Source of the DNA: Druceiella hillmani
Taxonomy: Eukaryota > Arthropoda > Insecta > Lepidoptera > Hepialidae
Reading direction: 5' to 3'
DNA length: 64,000 nt
NCBI GenBank assembly: GCA_039881145.1
Contig: JAYKKI010000088.1
Location: 4,878,001-4,942,000 of the forward strand
In this document: positions 35,991 through 48,169 of the stretch, piece by piece
Layout of the letters: every line of letters starts with the position of its first letter
How positions within the stretch are numbered: the first letter of the stretch is position 1
Program-made: the position numbers and the translations under genes
The notes under the pieces: generated by a model
Databases searched by the model: none
What the model was told of the DNA's origin: nothing
The model's input: the letters and a program-made list of their open reading frames with translations, nothing else

Positions 35991-36323
35991 TTGAATATAT
36001 TTGGTGTTAATTTTGCAGAAATTCATTATTCACAATTAAATGAAACTACGTGGTTAATACTACATCACACGTGTAATCAAACATATTACATATATATAAA
36101 GTATTCACAATTAAATGAAAATACGTGATGTAGTATTATTTCCACTTTTTTTAAGTTCTTTACCACGACCTAGATTTCGTTGTATCACATCTTCAGTTGG
36201 GCTATTAGCAAAGATCTTTGCTAAGAGCCCACCTGAAGATGTTGTAATATAACAAAACCTAGGTCGTGGTAAAGAACTTAAAAAAAGTGGAAATAATACT
36301 ACATCACGTATTTTCATTTAATT
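35991..36323. mobile_element. Palindromic MITE-like family 'beta', copy 2
   Basis: The leader TTGAATATATTTGGTG, AATTTTGCAGAAATTC and a partial left end (36026-36050) come first. A nearly complete palindrome follows at about 36109-36322, centred at 36214/36215 in AGCAAAGATCTTTGCT. The arms share AATTAAATGAAAATACGTGA, GTAGTATTATTTCCAC, AGTTCTTTACCACGACCTAG and CACATCTTCAG with only a few mismatches and small indels. It is the best-preserved copy. The 68-codon frame 36111-36317 reads through the palindrome and is not a gene. Confidence 0.8.
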
Positions 36324-36329
36324 ATGATT

Positions 36330-37425
36330 AAGAATTTGTATACTGTTTGACTGTATTAAAAAATAAATGTTTTTTTGAAGTTGTGGTTTGCAAGTCTACC
36401 TTTTTCAAGTAGTTAGGTTTTATGAACCACCGTCTGATATTAAATCAGTTTTAATATATTGAATTTTTCTTATAAAATTATTAAATTTGCTAATTATATT
36501 GTACAGAAATATTATAAGACTTACCCCATCGGCTTTCGGTTCTTCCGCAAATAAGATCAGTCAATTGACGACTCATTTTGCTGATTTTAACGAACCTGTT
36601 GAAATAAAATTCCACAATTATCAACAGAATTTATGGGAAATAAAACGACATTTTATGCCGTGTATATTATTTTAATTGGTCTAGTCTTCCAGCATCCAGC
36701 TATGAATGTGTGATTTTTATTTCTATTAGTTAAATTAATTTCTAATACTTTTATCTCTGTACTTTATCTCTGTTTTCTTATCTGGGTAAGTTACGAAAAA
36801 ACGAAAAAAAGTTAGCGTAATTGTAAATATTTCTTCCAAAAATATGCTGACAATTTTTATAATAAAATTACACCTGAATGATAGTGTCATGAGTGCCGTC
36901 ATGAATTCTGACTTATATAACAGCAAATTAATACTAATAAAATTTAACTCTTTAGTCACAATTTCATAATGATACTTTCCAAGTAAGCCATATCTATGCA
37001 AAATAAGCCTATATCTAAACGAGCAATTTCACTGCTTTTACAATGTTCGCCCAGCGCAACTAAAATATCATTATATAACAAAATTGTAGCAGTAATAGCA
37101 TAGCACTTGGCCATCATAACTAGACAATAAGTTCTTTCAATCACCGTTATTTAATCCGAACACTTCTGAAGGAGTTAGAAGCGTTATAACACAAGAACAA
37201 TGTATAGTGATAGTGAGTACATTTAATAAAATTTAATTTAATATTTTTGGTGCATTAATTTATATAATGACATAAAATATTTACAAAAACCGACGAATAC
37301 TGTTGGATTTTGGTAGAGTTCAATACTTAGTAAATCTTATCAGTTATCTCTTATTTTTATTAAAATTTACTAAAATGTAAAATCAAAGCAGGAGTAAGTA
37401 CAATCGTAATTATCAATCAATTACT
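36330..37425. other. AT-rich gap, no gene recognised
   Basis: Three frames of 62-88 codons lie here (36487-36675 plus; 36735-37001 and 36956-37144 minus). None shows a motif, and none has a convincing neighbour exon. Confidence 0.4.
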
Positions 37426-37429
37426 AATA

Positions 37430-37515
37430 CGAATATAATACGATGTTAGTACAATCGTAACGATTGACCTGACATCGTTATATTTGTTAGCATTGTCAAC
37501 ATGGGAATCAAACCA
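37430..37515 (-). repeat. Possible SINE-head fragment
   Basis: On the minus strand GGTTTGATTCCCATG (37514 back to 37500) is a one-mismatch pol III B box followed by GACAATGC. No A box was found. It is very short and could be chance. Confidence 0.25.
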
Positions 37516-37999
37516 TGAAGAAAAGTGCACTAGCAATTTTAGTAAAAGTAATATTTTTTACTATATTCTCCATAGTAAATTTTATTTTAGATAGTTGCGG
37601 AGGGCGCTTTTTGTAAAATAAAACAACGTCACCATGTATATTTTTTTCACATTTGTTCCCCCAACCAATAATTTGTCACAGTTTTTTTTCTCGACTTTAT
37701 TTGAATTAAGTTTTTAGCGCTAAATGCGTTTATCCAAACTAGAATGTATATTTCAGCTATTTCATACAAAAGAAACAATAAAATAAAAATAAGTAAAAAA
37801 AATTGTCAAGTAAGAATAGAACTCTGACTACGAATTGTTCCATAAACATTTAGAACCTTGTAAACAATAAAGGGTGTATAATATTCCTACTTAACTATTT
37901 ATGCAACGACTATTTGGACACTATATTTTTCACAGACATAATACATATTTCAAAAATTGTAATATCTAAGATAATTAATATAGCTTTCCTGTAATTTTC

Positions 38000-38405
38000 T
38001 AATAAAATATTAACAGCCCTGTATTTTTTATTATTTTTGACTCCGCTGTTTCGAAAATAAGAGAATTGGGGGATTCTCTATTTTCGCACATTTTTAAGAT
38101 GTCCTTTCGAACATTTAATGTAAAACGATGGAATAAGAACTTTTAAATTATACCACATATTGATACGTAAAAAAATTTTAATAGTTCTTTTAACCCCTCA
38201 TTAATTGTTAGAAGAATACTCTTAAAATGTTAGCTACTGCAAAATATGCGGGTTAAAAAGTTGTATTATTATGGAAAATTTCTACGTCACATAGTTTCAG
38301 CAAAAATCAACTGTGACAGACGGACTGATACATACATACGTTAACGATACGATAACGATTTATAAGGGTCCTGTTTGTCACTTTGAGATACGAAACTGTA
38401 AAAAA
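38000..38405 (+). repeat. Dispersed family 'delta' (GACGGACGGAC...TATAAGGGTC tail), copy 1
   Basis: The 3' part reads 'TTCTACGTCACATAGTTTC', 'GTGACAGACGGACTGATAC', 'TTTATAAGGGTCCTGTTTGT' and 'TTTGAGATACGAAACTGTAAA'. This is the order of an abundant lepidopteran repeat that ends in a copy of 'GAGGTACGGAACCCTAAAAA'. The 5' limit is uncertain. Confidence 0.6.
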
Positions 38406-39339
38406 TAAAATAGTGTTTATGTCTTTGATTTATAAGATATACCTCCATGAAAAAAAAAACTGGACTACCGTAAAAACAGAAAAAAGGAAGTAAGTTTGAG
38501 AATCACTGTCAATATTTATTTATATTTCTCTACGTCGATTTCTCAATCTTAATCGTATTCTACTTGCAAATTATCGCTTAACGAAACTTTAAATAGTAAA
38601 ACTTTTGTCTCGCTTTCCAGATGTTTACCTAATTATTTTTAGCCTTCTGCACGGGTCGAACATTGACCAGCTTAGATTGTGGCAACTTCTACTATCGGTC
38701 TGTCTATTTTTTCCTAAAAATATAAAACAGAAAATTAAAATTTTAAGTTTGTCGCTTCTCAGGCCACAACTAAATATAATTTTTTTAAATAACTAAAATA
38801 TAGCCATATTGTGCATACTTCATGACTGTATTTGACTGTATACTGCATATTTCTTTTCGTTTTTTTTTCAATAATATAACGATTTGATCCACCATTAGAG
38901 ACATTTTTCACGAAGTCCATCTTTAAAATGAAATTTGACTCTAATATTATCCTTATCTTATGTTTAAAAAATAAATGTTAAAGAGAGCTAGAACCAAAAT
39001 ATTAAAAAAATAATTCATAGGTATTTACGGGAAAATCAATATATTTTTATGCCAGTGAAATACTTATTGGGCAATATAACTTTATAGTAAAAATAATAAT
39101 AATACTTCAGTAAATATTACAATAAAAACGTTATGAATCCTTAAATAAATAAATTAAATAGAAACTCCCGTAGTGCGAATTTTGCTCTTACACAGTAGGT
39201 TTATTTTTTTTTGTTTTTAATGATTATATATTATAAATAGATATTATATTATATTTTGCAAGTAAATATTATTCCCGTAAGTCCCGACCAAATTTTATAA
39301 ACATCCTGACTATTAATTTGTTTGCGAGTAATATTTATA

Positions 39340-39830
39340 CGTTTAGTTCAGTTCACGTATATTTCTGGGATGTAGTAAGACAATGGACCGTAAGAGATTA
39401 GAACGCGGAGGCTACGAAAATATCGTTTCGGCTTCCGACTATTTTTCAACCATCGTCTCCTTGTTTCGAAGTCATTTGTTTGTTTCGACCGAATAAACCA
39501 ATATACGTCGATTAAATCCTGAAACAGGACGCAGTTAAAATCTTTGAGGAAAAAGTAAGGATAGAATTCAGGACGCATACATTAAGCTGAAGAGATGAAG
39601 AAACAATATGGGCTTAAAGAAAGGTGGTTAAAATGAAAAATAATTATTATTGAACAGAAAGGCGGATGAAAGTAATGTTTAGGAAGTGATTGCCGTTCTT
39701 TGTAAACTAGCTGACGTAAATATTCCATTATTTCCAAGAAATTCAAGGCCAAGGAAAGCATCGAAGTTACGCAGAGGGTGTTGCGTACCTTAATTTCAGT
39801 TAAATGGATATAGTTTCTACTCATCCAAGC
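39340..39830 (-). other. Coding-like patch of unknown origin
   Basis: Two successive minus frames (39824-39582 and 39578-39348) are nearly contiguous and lie in a GC-richer stretch. They contain VRNTLCVTSMLSLALNFLEI and FETRRRWLKNSRKPKRYF. Two open frames end to end could be one protein broken by a frameshift, perhaps from a mobile element. No domain is recognised. Confidence 0.2.
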
Positions 39831-40524
39831 GGAACAAAGGTTTTTACAGTCTCTTTAAAAAATTTTATTTATGACAATTTTTCGTATTTAAATCTTTTTA
39901 CATTTATGATTTTATTAGCTTCTATTTGATATATAAAAGAAGAAAATATACGAAAATAATGGTACAAAATTGCCAATTCAGACTTTCTCATTTCATTCGT
40001 TACTAATTTCATTTAGGTCGTTACTAACACCAATCTTGTCCAAATTTTGGTCTTTACGTTGCACCACTTCTAACAGAATAGACTATGACTAACAGATGGT
40101 TAGGTGCTGTGTCAATTCAATTAAAATATTTCCATTTTGTCATAAAAATGCCTTCACAACACCACAAGGAAAAATTACACCAAAAATCATAACGACAATG
40201 GTACATATAAAAATCTTAGGCGCCATCTATTATATAATCGTATAACTACATCGTGGGTAAACAGTTTTTCATTCAACCGTTATGAGTAATTACCCTATGA
40301 GTTTGAGACTTTCCTGGAAAGATTGTCAAAAGTCCGGAATAACTATTCTATAATAAGATATATATTCACTGAGGACAACTTGGTTAATGACAGTTAGCAA
40401 CACTTCAAATAAATTACGTTAAAGAGAATGGACTTAATCAACATCAAGTATGGACTCTTCTATTTTATGAGTTAATGTGTGTCATCAATTAGTCACACAA
40501 CAAAACATAACTTTAATTGACTGA

Positions 40525-40794
40525 AACAATTATGAACTGGTAACGTTTATTACACGCGTAAATACCAGTGGCCCACGAACGAAATGCTGAGCTGCTGGTG
40601 GTATTTCAATGGTGTCATTTATTGGACGTTCGTTCTAAAGAAATCTATTGTGAATGCAAAGGTTTACTGCCAACAGTGAAATCGACTAGCTTACAAACTA
40701 TTTAGTGAACAGGATCGAATTTATTTTCCCTACGATAAACCTAGGCGACATCTTGTGAAATATACTCTGCAAATATTACAAGAGTTCTGTTAGT
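40525..40794 (+). pseudogene. Mariner transposase relic (catalytic-domain middle part)
   Basis: From 40584 the frame reads MLSCWWYFNGVIYWTF, then SIVNAKVYCQQ, a stop, NRLAYKLFSEQDRIYFPYD and RRHLVKYTLQILQEF. This is the mariner pattern 'VMLSVWWD.KGVIY.ELL......IN...YCQQLDRL......KRP....HDNARPH.A..T...L...GW'. The second catalytic Asp is preserved in YD, while the usual NARPH after it has changed to KPRRH. Upstream, ETIMNW in the next frame may correspond to the first catalytic region. There is at least one stop and one frameshift; the third catalytic region is lost. Terminal repeats were not found. Confidence 0.7.
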
Positions 40795-41344
40795 AATTAC
40801 GCCATTTGACCATATCTTGTTTACAGCTCGAAGTAATCACTTACAGAATAAAAAACGACAATACGAAAGATCTTTAAAATACCATGACTAGTTTTTTTTT
40901 AAATTTAAGTGAAGTAGTTTTTACGCTGAAGGTATAACGCACTGCCTACCAAATGGCAGTTAGTTATAGACGGAAATGATGCATATATAGTTTGATTTCG
41001 GTGTTACATTTAAATTTTCATAAAAAAATTGTAAAAATAATTTTGTTTACAACTTATTAGTCAACCGAACATTTTTGACCGAAAAGAATTCATCGTATAA
41101 GGCTATAAAATATTTGAGAATAACACATTTTAAAAACACCATCTTTAGATACATTATAAAACAAATATAGTTAATTAATTTAAAATTTTTCTAATGTAAG
41201 CCTTGAAGTTTTCGTTTTCAAAAGGAAGCAAGGAACCCTTTTAATTACGTTATGTCCACCAGTTTGCCCAAACATCACAACGTCACAGTTTCTGGGCATG
41301 GAAGAAAAACCACTAAATGATATTCTTATAAAGAGGAATAAAAA

Positions 41345-41430
41345 AACGGCTCTTAAAAGTTTTATTTGAATCGTCAATCAGAAAAAGATTTTTATTTTTC
41401 TGATTGAATATTGTTTTATGAAAGTCAGAT
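41345..41430 (+). repeat. Dispersed repeat fragment with 13-bp hairpin
   Basis: The fragment is shared with 2085-2180. TCAATCAGAAAAA at 41374-41386 pairs perfectly with TTTTTCTGATTGA at 41395-41407 around an 8-base loop. The hairpin is not clear in the 2.1-kb copy. Confidence 0.45.
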
Positions 41431-41621
41431 TACTTTTATAAAAATTTGTAAATGTTGTGAAATTCTCTGGACAAGCTCGATGCAATAAAGTGCAGATTGT
41501 GTCCTGTTGTATCCTCTATATATAGGTATATGAAATTCAAAGGCCCGGCAGGATTATCGAAAACAATCACATAAAGAGTGATAAAATTATTAATTTTTAA
41601 AAAGATTAAAATGAATATCCG

Positions 41622-42203
41622 TATCAACGAAATGCCTATATTTAATTCATTCAGACAATGGGTCTATCTTCAAAAAATAATCGATATTGTTTACTTGTTA
41701 GAGTCATTTTAAAAAATTGTTACATATTTCGTTATCATTATCAACGAACTGCCTACATTTAATTCATTCAGACAATGGGTCTATCTTCAAAAAATAATAG
41801 ATATTGTTTACTTGTTGGAGTCATATTAAAAAATTGTTACATATTTTGTTATCGTTATCAACGAACTGCCTACATTTAATTTATTTAGACAATGGGTCTA
41901 TCTTCAAAAAATAATCGATATTGTTTACTTGTTGGAGTCATTTTAAAAAATTGTTACATATTTCGTTATCGTTATCAACGAACTGCTAACATTTAATTTA
42001 TTCAAACAATGGGTCTATCTTCAAAAAATAATCGATATTGTTTACTTGTTGGAGTTATTTTAAAAAATTGTTACATATTTCGCTATCGTTATCAACGAAC
42101 TGCCAACATTTAATTTATTCAGACAATGGGTCTATCTTCAAAAAATAATCGATATTGTTTACTTGTTGGAGTCATTTTAAAAAATTGTTACATATTTCGT
42201 TAG
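41622..42203. repeat. Tandem array, five copies of a 117-bp unit
   Basis: The landmark GACAATGGGTCTATCTTC starts at 41654, 41771, 41888, 42005 (as AAC) and 42122, exactly 117 bp apart. Each unit also has ATCAACGAACTGCC, AAAATAATCGATATTG, TTACTTGTTGGAG and ATTGTTACATATTTCG. Copies differ by only a few substitutions. The first copy is the most diverged at its left edge. No coding frame is conserved across units. Confidence 0.95.
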
Positions 42204-42209
42204 ACTCTC

Positions 42210-43525
42210 ATTATTATTTTTGTTTGTTATCAATATTTTTTAAATACTAAAAATTTAATACTTGGGAATTTATGAAGATAGCGTTTTTTTAATTTGAATT
42301 TAGAGTAAAAATTTAATTTTTTTTCCTCCTTTCTGATTATCAATCGATGGATTGTTCGGTTTTTTATATTCTAAAAAACATCAACTGTTCAAATTATATC
42401 CTGTTTTATAACGCCAGACACATTTTTGCCGGCCACCTTTTGCAAGTATTTTTTTCATATGATGATGATTACTATAAATATAAAGTAGATGTAACTTATC
42501 ATGTAGCTTGTCTCTAGATAGGTTTCTTAAATTGAAATTAAGGGTCCATTTAGAGCTTTCGCCCATAAGCTGTGTTTGTGATGTAAACAATTACGCAAAC
42601 TTTTATGCATGTCCCGATAAGGATTCGACAGATTTATACTAACGACCTTCATGTTCCTAAAGTTATAAGGCAAATGTAATGATTTTAAATTATTTTATTT
42701 ATTTTAAATTGACTTTAAACATGATCTGGCCTAAAAAGTTACCAAATTAAAATTATTGCCTGTATATTTTCCACCCAATGTTCTTGTTTTTTTTCCTTAT
42801 CTTAGCATTAAAATGTACACATTCTATTCATATTATTTATCCATTTAGTATTCACTACTTTCAGCAAAATTTTATTTTACAAGTCGTCAATTTAAAGTAG
42901 GAGGCAAGTAATGTTATAGATTTGAATAGGTACCAAAAACTTTAAATTTTGTCTTGGTCAAATCCAATGAAAGTTTTGACAGTTTTGGGTCCATATTAAA
43001 ATTTTATAAAATCGAATGCATCTAGTTTTAATCTCTTTGTACAAGAACAAAGCAAAGGAAAATGCTTATTTGTAAGTTCCTAAACATCTCTTTGTATTTT
43101 ATATATTCATGAAAAATCAATTTATTAAGTACCTAATCCTGTTGAAAATCTTGCTCTTTTTTCTCTAATTTGTATTTAAATTGACTGTTTTATACATTTA
43201 GTTTAAAATAAAGTGGTATATTATGAATACCTGAATGTCTGATGATAAAATATATATGGAATATTATAAAATATAAAATTAAATGCCTGTATTCATTAGT
43301 TACTTTGTTTCCAGGGTTTCTTCGAAATAACTCATAATTTTTATTTTAAAATGTGGATGCAGTTTCACAATCATGCATTTCTAATCAAAAAATATGGATA
43401 TTAAGGATACCAACACTAACTGTGGTACAAAACTAAACGTTTATTGAATCATTGATATATAACAATTAGTTTCGTAAAATATGATTTACTACAAAATTTC
43501 ATAAATAGTAAAAATTTCCAAAAAA
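42210..43525. other. AT-rich gap, no gene recognised
   Basis: No known repeat. The minus frame 42381-42590 contains GGRQKCVWRYKTG and is unplaced. Confidence 0.45.
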
Positions 43526-43530
43526 TGTAC

Positions 43531-43729
43531 TGAATATATTCGGCATTAATTTTGTAGATATTCATTGTCACTTAATTTTTATTCACAACTAAATAAAACT
43601 ACGTTATGTGGTATTATATGTACTTTGTTTAAATTATTAACCACAAACAAAACCTAGGTCATGGTTAATAATTTAAATAAAATGGATATAAAACTATATC
43701 AAATAATTTAATTTAGTTGTGAATAAAAA
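43531..43729. mobile_element. Palindromic MITE-like family 'beta', copy 3 (internally deleted)
   Basis: It has the same leader (TGAATATATTCGGC, AATTTTGTAGATATTC) followed by an inverted repeat. TTTTATTCACAACTAAAT (43577-43594) pairs perfectly with ATTTAGTTGTGAATAAAA (43711-43728), and pairing continues inwards through TTTAAATTATTAACCA against TGGTTAATAATTTAAA. It keeps AAAACCTAGGTCATGG near the centre but has lost the CATCTTCAGGTGGG core of copies 1 and 2. Confidence 0.7.
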
Positions 43730-44128
43730 ATATATTTTTAAATAATTTTAGTCGTATTAAATTAATTAATTTTTCAAAAGTAAAAGTAAACATGGGTAAA
43801 ATTTGATATAAAAACATGTTAAAGTATAATAAAAACAGGCTGAAAAGTGTTCAAACAAAATTGTGGATCGTATCTGATCTGCATTTTATGACATGTTCAA
43901 TAAACAGTTAACTGTACAGAGACCTCAAGCAGTGAATGACAAGTAAACTTACAAAAGTTGCAAAGCCAGACAGCTAAATCACAAACTTAAAAACTTATTG
44001 CAAGTTTAATGATCATACTAAGTAATTGCAATCCAATCAGTTCAATTTTATCACAAAATTTATAACGACGCAACTTAAGAATTATCTTAAATTAGAAATA
44101 AGATAATAACTGAAAATAACTGAACTTT

Positions 44129-45515
44129 ATGTTAAATATATCAACTATTTGTTGGTGCTGTGGTTAGGGCAAATGGTTCATTAAGTCACAAGTTTCCAAT
44201 ACAGGTAGCTTTAATTGTAATACGCGACCGTTCAAATTTAACTTCTGGTCCACCTGGCGTAGATACTCGCTTCGAGTCCAAGTTTTGTGTAAACCCATCA
44301 CATTATTTATTGGAAGTAAGTTAGTATTATTATCTGTGTTAGACGGACTTATTATAATATTTATGACGTCATATTACTAGGTGAAACAAACATTAACAAA
44401 CTTAACATTAGCGATAGAAAAATAGAATAATAACAAATGTCATCACTAACAAATTGTGAATGTAAATTTCACAAGTTATTAAACCGGATAACTATCAACG
44501 CAACAAAAAAGGAAATGCTTTAGCATCGCTTCAGTGACGTTTCGCTCCGATTAAGTACATACCGACTGTTGAAATACTTCAATTTTGTATTACTGGCGGT
44601 TTATTTTTAACGGGGTAAAGAAATCGATATTACTTTGTTTCAGTTTCCGTTACTCTTGGAGTGTTCATATGATTCGCGCACTCTCTCCGTTGCCTTTATT
44701 AAAGATTTTATTTTTTTTCATAAGAATGTCTATGACATAAGAATTTCAAAATTTTTTCAACTTCGAAATGTAACAGCAAAACTTTTGTCCAAGTAAACTG
44801 TGTGATTTAATTATACTTAGTCGTCTTTTTAATGTTATTAAAATTGAGTAAGGAAAATCACTTCTGAATTCAAAAAAATCTTAAGGAAAATAATGGAAAA
44901 TGTCAAGAAATATCATTTAGAGAATATCCAATATTTTTCATAGAATTATTTGTCATCTTCTAATATTTTTTTTATAATTTTTACTTCTTACATATTTCTC
45001 TCTCCATAAATATAATTTCATACATTTTTACACTCAATAATTAATTTTTTATTATTATTTCCAATGCAATTATTATTATTGTTGCTAAAATTATTTGTTA
45101 GTTGCAGCATTTTCGGTTTGAATTTTATTTCCACATTCTTTACATAATTAAATATATTATTTTCTTTTTACTAAAATTTTTTATTCACCCGCATAGAAAA
45201 TAGCGGAAAAATTTATTACCTTTTGCAAATTACATAAGATTTAAACTGCTAACATGCCTTTCACTTAACAATATTTCATTGTTAATAATATACCACGTGA
45301 GTCTAATACAAACATAGATACTAAACTACTTTCACTAAACAAATTGATGTGTTTACACCGAGTTTGGCCGGAAGCGGGTATCTACGCCAGGTGGACAAGA
45401 AGTTAAGTTTGTACGCTCGCGTGCTAAAATTAAAGCTGCCTATATTGGGAACTTGTAACATAACAAACAACTTACACTAACCATCGTACTGACGCCTGTT
45501 TGATATATTTAACAT
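44129..45515. mobile_element. Candidate DNA transposon with about 215-bp terminal inverted repeats
   Basis: ATGTTAAATATATCAA at 44129 pairs with TTGATATATTTAACAT ending at 45515. The arms continue inwards to about 44345 and 45295 through 'GTGGTTAG', 'CACAAGTTTCCAAT' against 'ATTGGGAACTTGTAAC', 'AGCTTTAATTGTAATACGCG', 'TCCACCTGGCGTAGATACTC' and 'GTGTAAACCCATCA'. Identity is roughly 75-80 percent by eye. The 950-bp interior has no transposase frame, only a GC-richer patch near 44590-44700. Immediate flanks (CTGAACTT, GAAGATAG) are not duplicated, so it is old or the ends are slightly off. Confidence 0.65.
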
Positions 45516-45989
45516 GAAGATAGAGGTTAGTTAGTAATTTAGCGTGATGGTTAATTAACATCATTAATAAGTTTGTATTAAAGTTGAAGTAATTAAATTA
45601 TAATTAATAGTGAGGTTATTAATTTCCTTTTAGATATACAAAACATATAATTTAATTGTCTTACTCGGTAACTTTGGAGGTTTATTTTGTTTCATCGTAT
45701 TGATCATTATGCACAGTAATACGGTAAAAAAACATGAAATGTATGTCCATCGTGCAGTATTTGCGGTTCATTTTACATATTTGCATATTTTAGTTTTTGT
45801 ACCATAATACGTCTACAAATCAAATTATCGTTTAGTTATAATCAGTTTAACCCGGAATTTTCTCGAGTATATTTTTGATTATGGTGCAGACTTCTTCTTT
45901 GTCAATAATATTTCTATTCAAATTACCCTCAATTAGAATAGAAGTAACTTGTATATTAACGTGCGCTTTAAGCTAATGACAGCCCCGAT

Positions 45990-46200
45990 GGCCGATTCGC
46001 CAAGTTTTTAGAAAATGTTCTACAGGAGCTAGGATTTATCTCCATGGGATCTATCCGATAATTATTTCAATGAGATTTCTATTCAGCTGGGTTTAGTGGT
46101 TTTTACGTGATACTTTAACAAACCTACAAACACAGAGACAAAAATTCTTTTGAGGAATATTCGACCACAAATAAACTTGACCTGTGAAATTTCCATTTAA
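45990..46200 (+). repeat. LINE-tail-type repeat fragment
   Basis: 'GGGTTTAGTGGTTTTTACGT', 'GATACTTTAACAAACCTACA' and 'AACACAGAGACAAAAATTC' match the standard tail order 'GTTCAGTGGTTT...CGTGAAAG.GTAACAAACATACA' of insect LINE-derived repeats. Confidence 0.55.
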
Positions 46201-47334
46201 AAAAGTTTCGTTTTCTATTCTTTTCAGTTCGCGCTACTGGTCTTGCGGCCTAAATGTCAATAAAGAATTTTCAAATTCTTCAATGAACTTTACAATAGAT
46301 ACTTGAACAACCCCCAAAGAGAAAAACATTTTAAAAAAATGGATTTTAGGTTAAGAGAGGTTTGAATTACATATTCAATTGTTTTCGAAAAATTTCTTCA
46401 ATATACAGAAAAACCTCTGTCACAGCTTAATAATCATTAATTATATTGAGATAAATGAACTCGTTACACAACCTATATAAAAACATCTCCAACATAATCG
46501 CTAGCAAACTATGAAAAATAATATACTTCGCTACCCGTCGTCCCCCTTTATTTATAGATACGATCGTAAGCTAAGCCTCGTCTGACCTCCGTCGTAAGAT
46601 AAGTATGAAGGACGGAAGAAGTATTTAGATACTTGAAAGTGAAATGGCAAACTCAATGTTTATTGTGTTCATTCTTTACTTGGTTTGTTCTTGGAAAGTA
46701 GCATCAATATAAATTGCGTATAAATTCCGTATATAGCCTTTTATTAATTGTATAGGAGATTTGTATTAAAATAGAATAGAATCCTATTTCTTTAGTATTT
46801 TTAATTGCGACTGTATGAAAGAAAATAAAGAAGGAAGTTACAAGAAATTAGCATTTAAAAAACGTATTCTCGATTATCAATTTTATGGGAAATTGTTTTT
46901 CGTAGAAAATTATTGTTATTATTATTAAGTCTTCTCCAAAATATATGCCAGTATGTATTATACAGAAATTGTAATTAGTATTTCGGATTAAGAGTTTGGT
47001 TTTTGCTCTTGCGTATATAATCACAAAATAAAAGTAAAAAAAAGCAAGGTAGAAACTGATTTTGGTATAGATTTCCATCTTCCAATCTTTTCTTTTGTGT
47101 GACTATATATGCTATAGGTCGATTGTATTTCGTGCTTATGTTTAGTAGTATGCTTGATATACATAGGTAGTATGATAATGGTTTTATACGTACAGTGCGC
47201 TTGTTATTAGCTAATTTCATAAAATACTATTTGGGAGTAACTTCAGTCTATGAAAACATGTTCGTTCAATCAAAGTTGAAATAAAAAAGCAAACTGTCAG
47301 TTATATAGTTTTACATTTATTTGCAAAATTTATC

Positions 47335-47460
47335 GTTTTTATTGTTATTACTATTATCATCACTGCCGTCGCCTTCACCATCATCATTGCGATTACCATA
47401 CAATCATATTATCAGCAATTATCAAAACCATATCCTACATCATGATCACGATTACTTGAA
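47335..47460. repeat. Degenerate ATC/ATT trinucleotide-rich tract
   Basis: An imperfect run of ATTATT, CATCAT, CACCATCATC and ATCATGATC-like words. It is low complexity and encodes nothing credible. Confidence 0.6.
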
Positions 47461-47639
47461 TTTTTATAGCTAAATCATAATCGGTTTCAACAGAACTCTA
47501 TTCTAGCAATAACTAAAGCACATACACTACGAGGGTTCCATTTATAATCACTTCTAAACATTTAAAAGCACATAGTATGTCTATTCAAGTATTTATACAT
47601 ATAAATTTTTAACAACGTGTCATATTTTGTTTTTCTCAT

Positions 47640-48010
47640 GTGTAAAATCTCGGTGCATATTTAAAAGTTTGCGGGATTTAAGTTATTCTCTGCGATCCAC
47701 CTGTCTCTAATCAGATTTTACCGAAATGCCGTTTTTTTATGACTTTTGGCTCCATATTTTGAGGACGAATACCTCTTTAAATATACAATTTAAAATTGTG
47801 AAGGAAATGTTATCTTACTCTTTATAAACCCTTTCATATGATGCTATAGATGACAACAAAATAAAAAAAAATTAAGACCTTTATTTTTTTCCTTTTTTTT
47901 AAATATTTAAGAAACGCAGAATATATAACTATAGTCTAGTGTAGATAATATTACTACGCCAAATTTCAAGTTTCTGCGTCATATGGTTTCTGAGAAAATC
48001 GGATGTAAAT
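47640..48010 (+). repeat. Dispersed family 'delta', copy 2
   Basis: 'GCGATCCACCTGTCTCTAAT', 'TTTTACCGAAATGCCG', 'TTTATGACTTTTGGCTCC' and later 'GCCAAATTTCAAGTTTCTGC', 'GTCATATGGTTTCTGAGAAA' are standard phrases of the lepidopteran repeat seen at 38.0-38.4 kb. The GACGGAC tail is cut short after 48010. Confidence 0.6.
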
Positions 48011-48169
48011 AAAGAAAAACCTAAATGTATTGCCTACTATATCATTCTTACGCATACAATTATGATGCATATTTAAAAAATTATGAACTCTCGAATCATT
48101 GCCATAATTTTCTTAGAATCTTTGCCTATGCTTTCAAAAACTTGTATTTTTTTAATTATTTCGGATTGA

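Noticed and set aside
36111..36317. 68-codon minus-strand open frame
   Set aside because: It lies wholly inside a near-perfect palindrome of a MITE-like element, so both strands read alike and coding is not credible.
40013..40024. Confirmed mariner left end (TTAGGTCGTTAC)
   Set aside because: No matching right end and no flanking TA pair, so it is only mentioned as a possibility.
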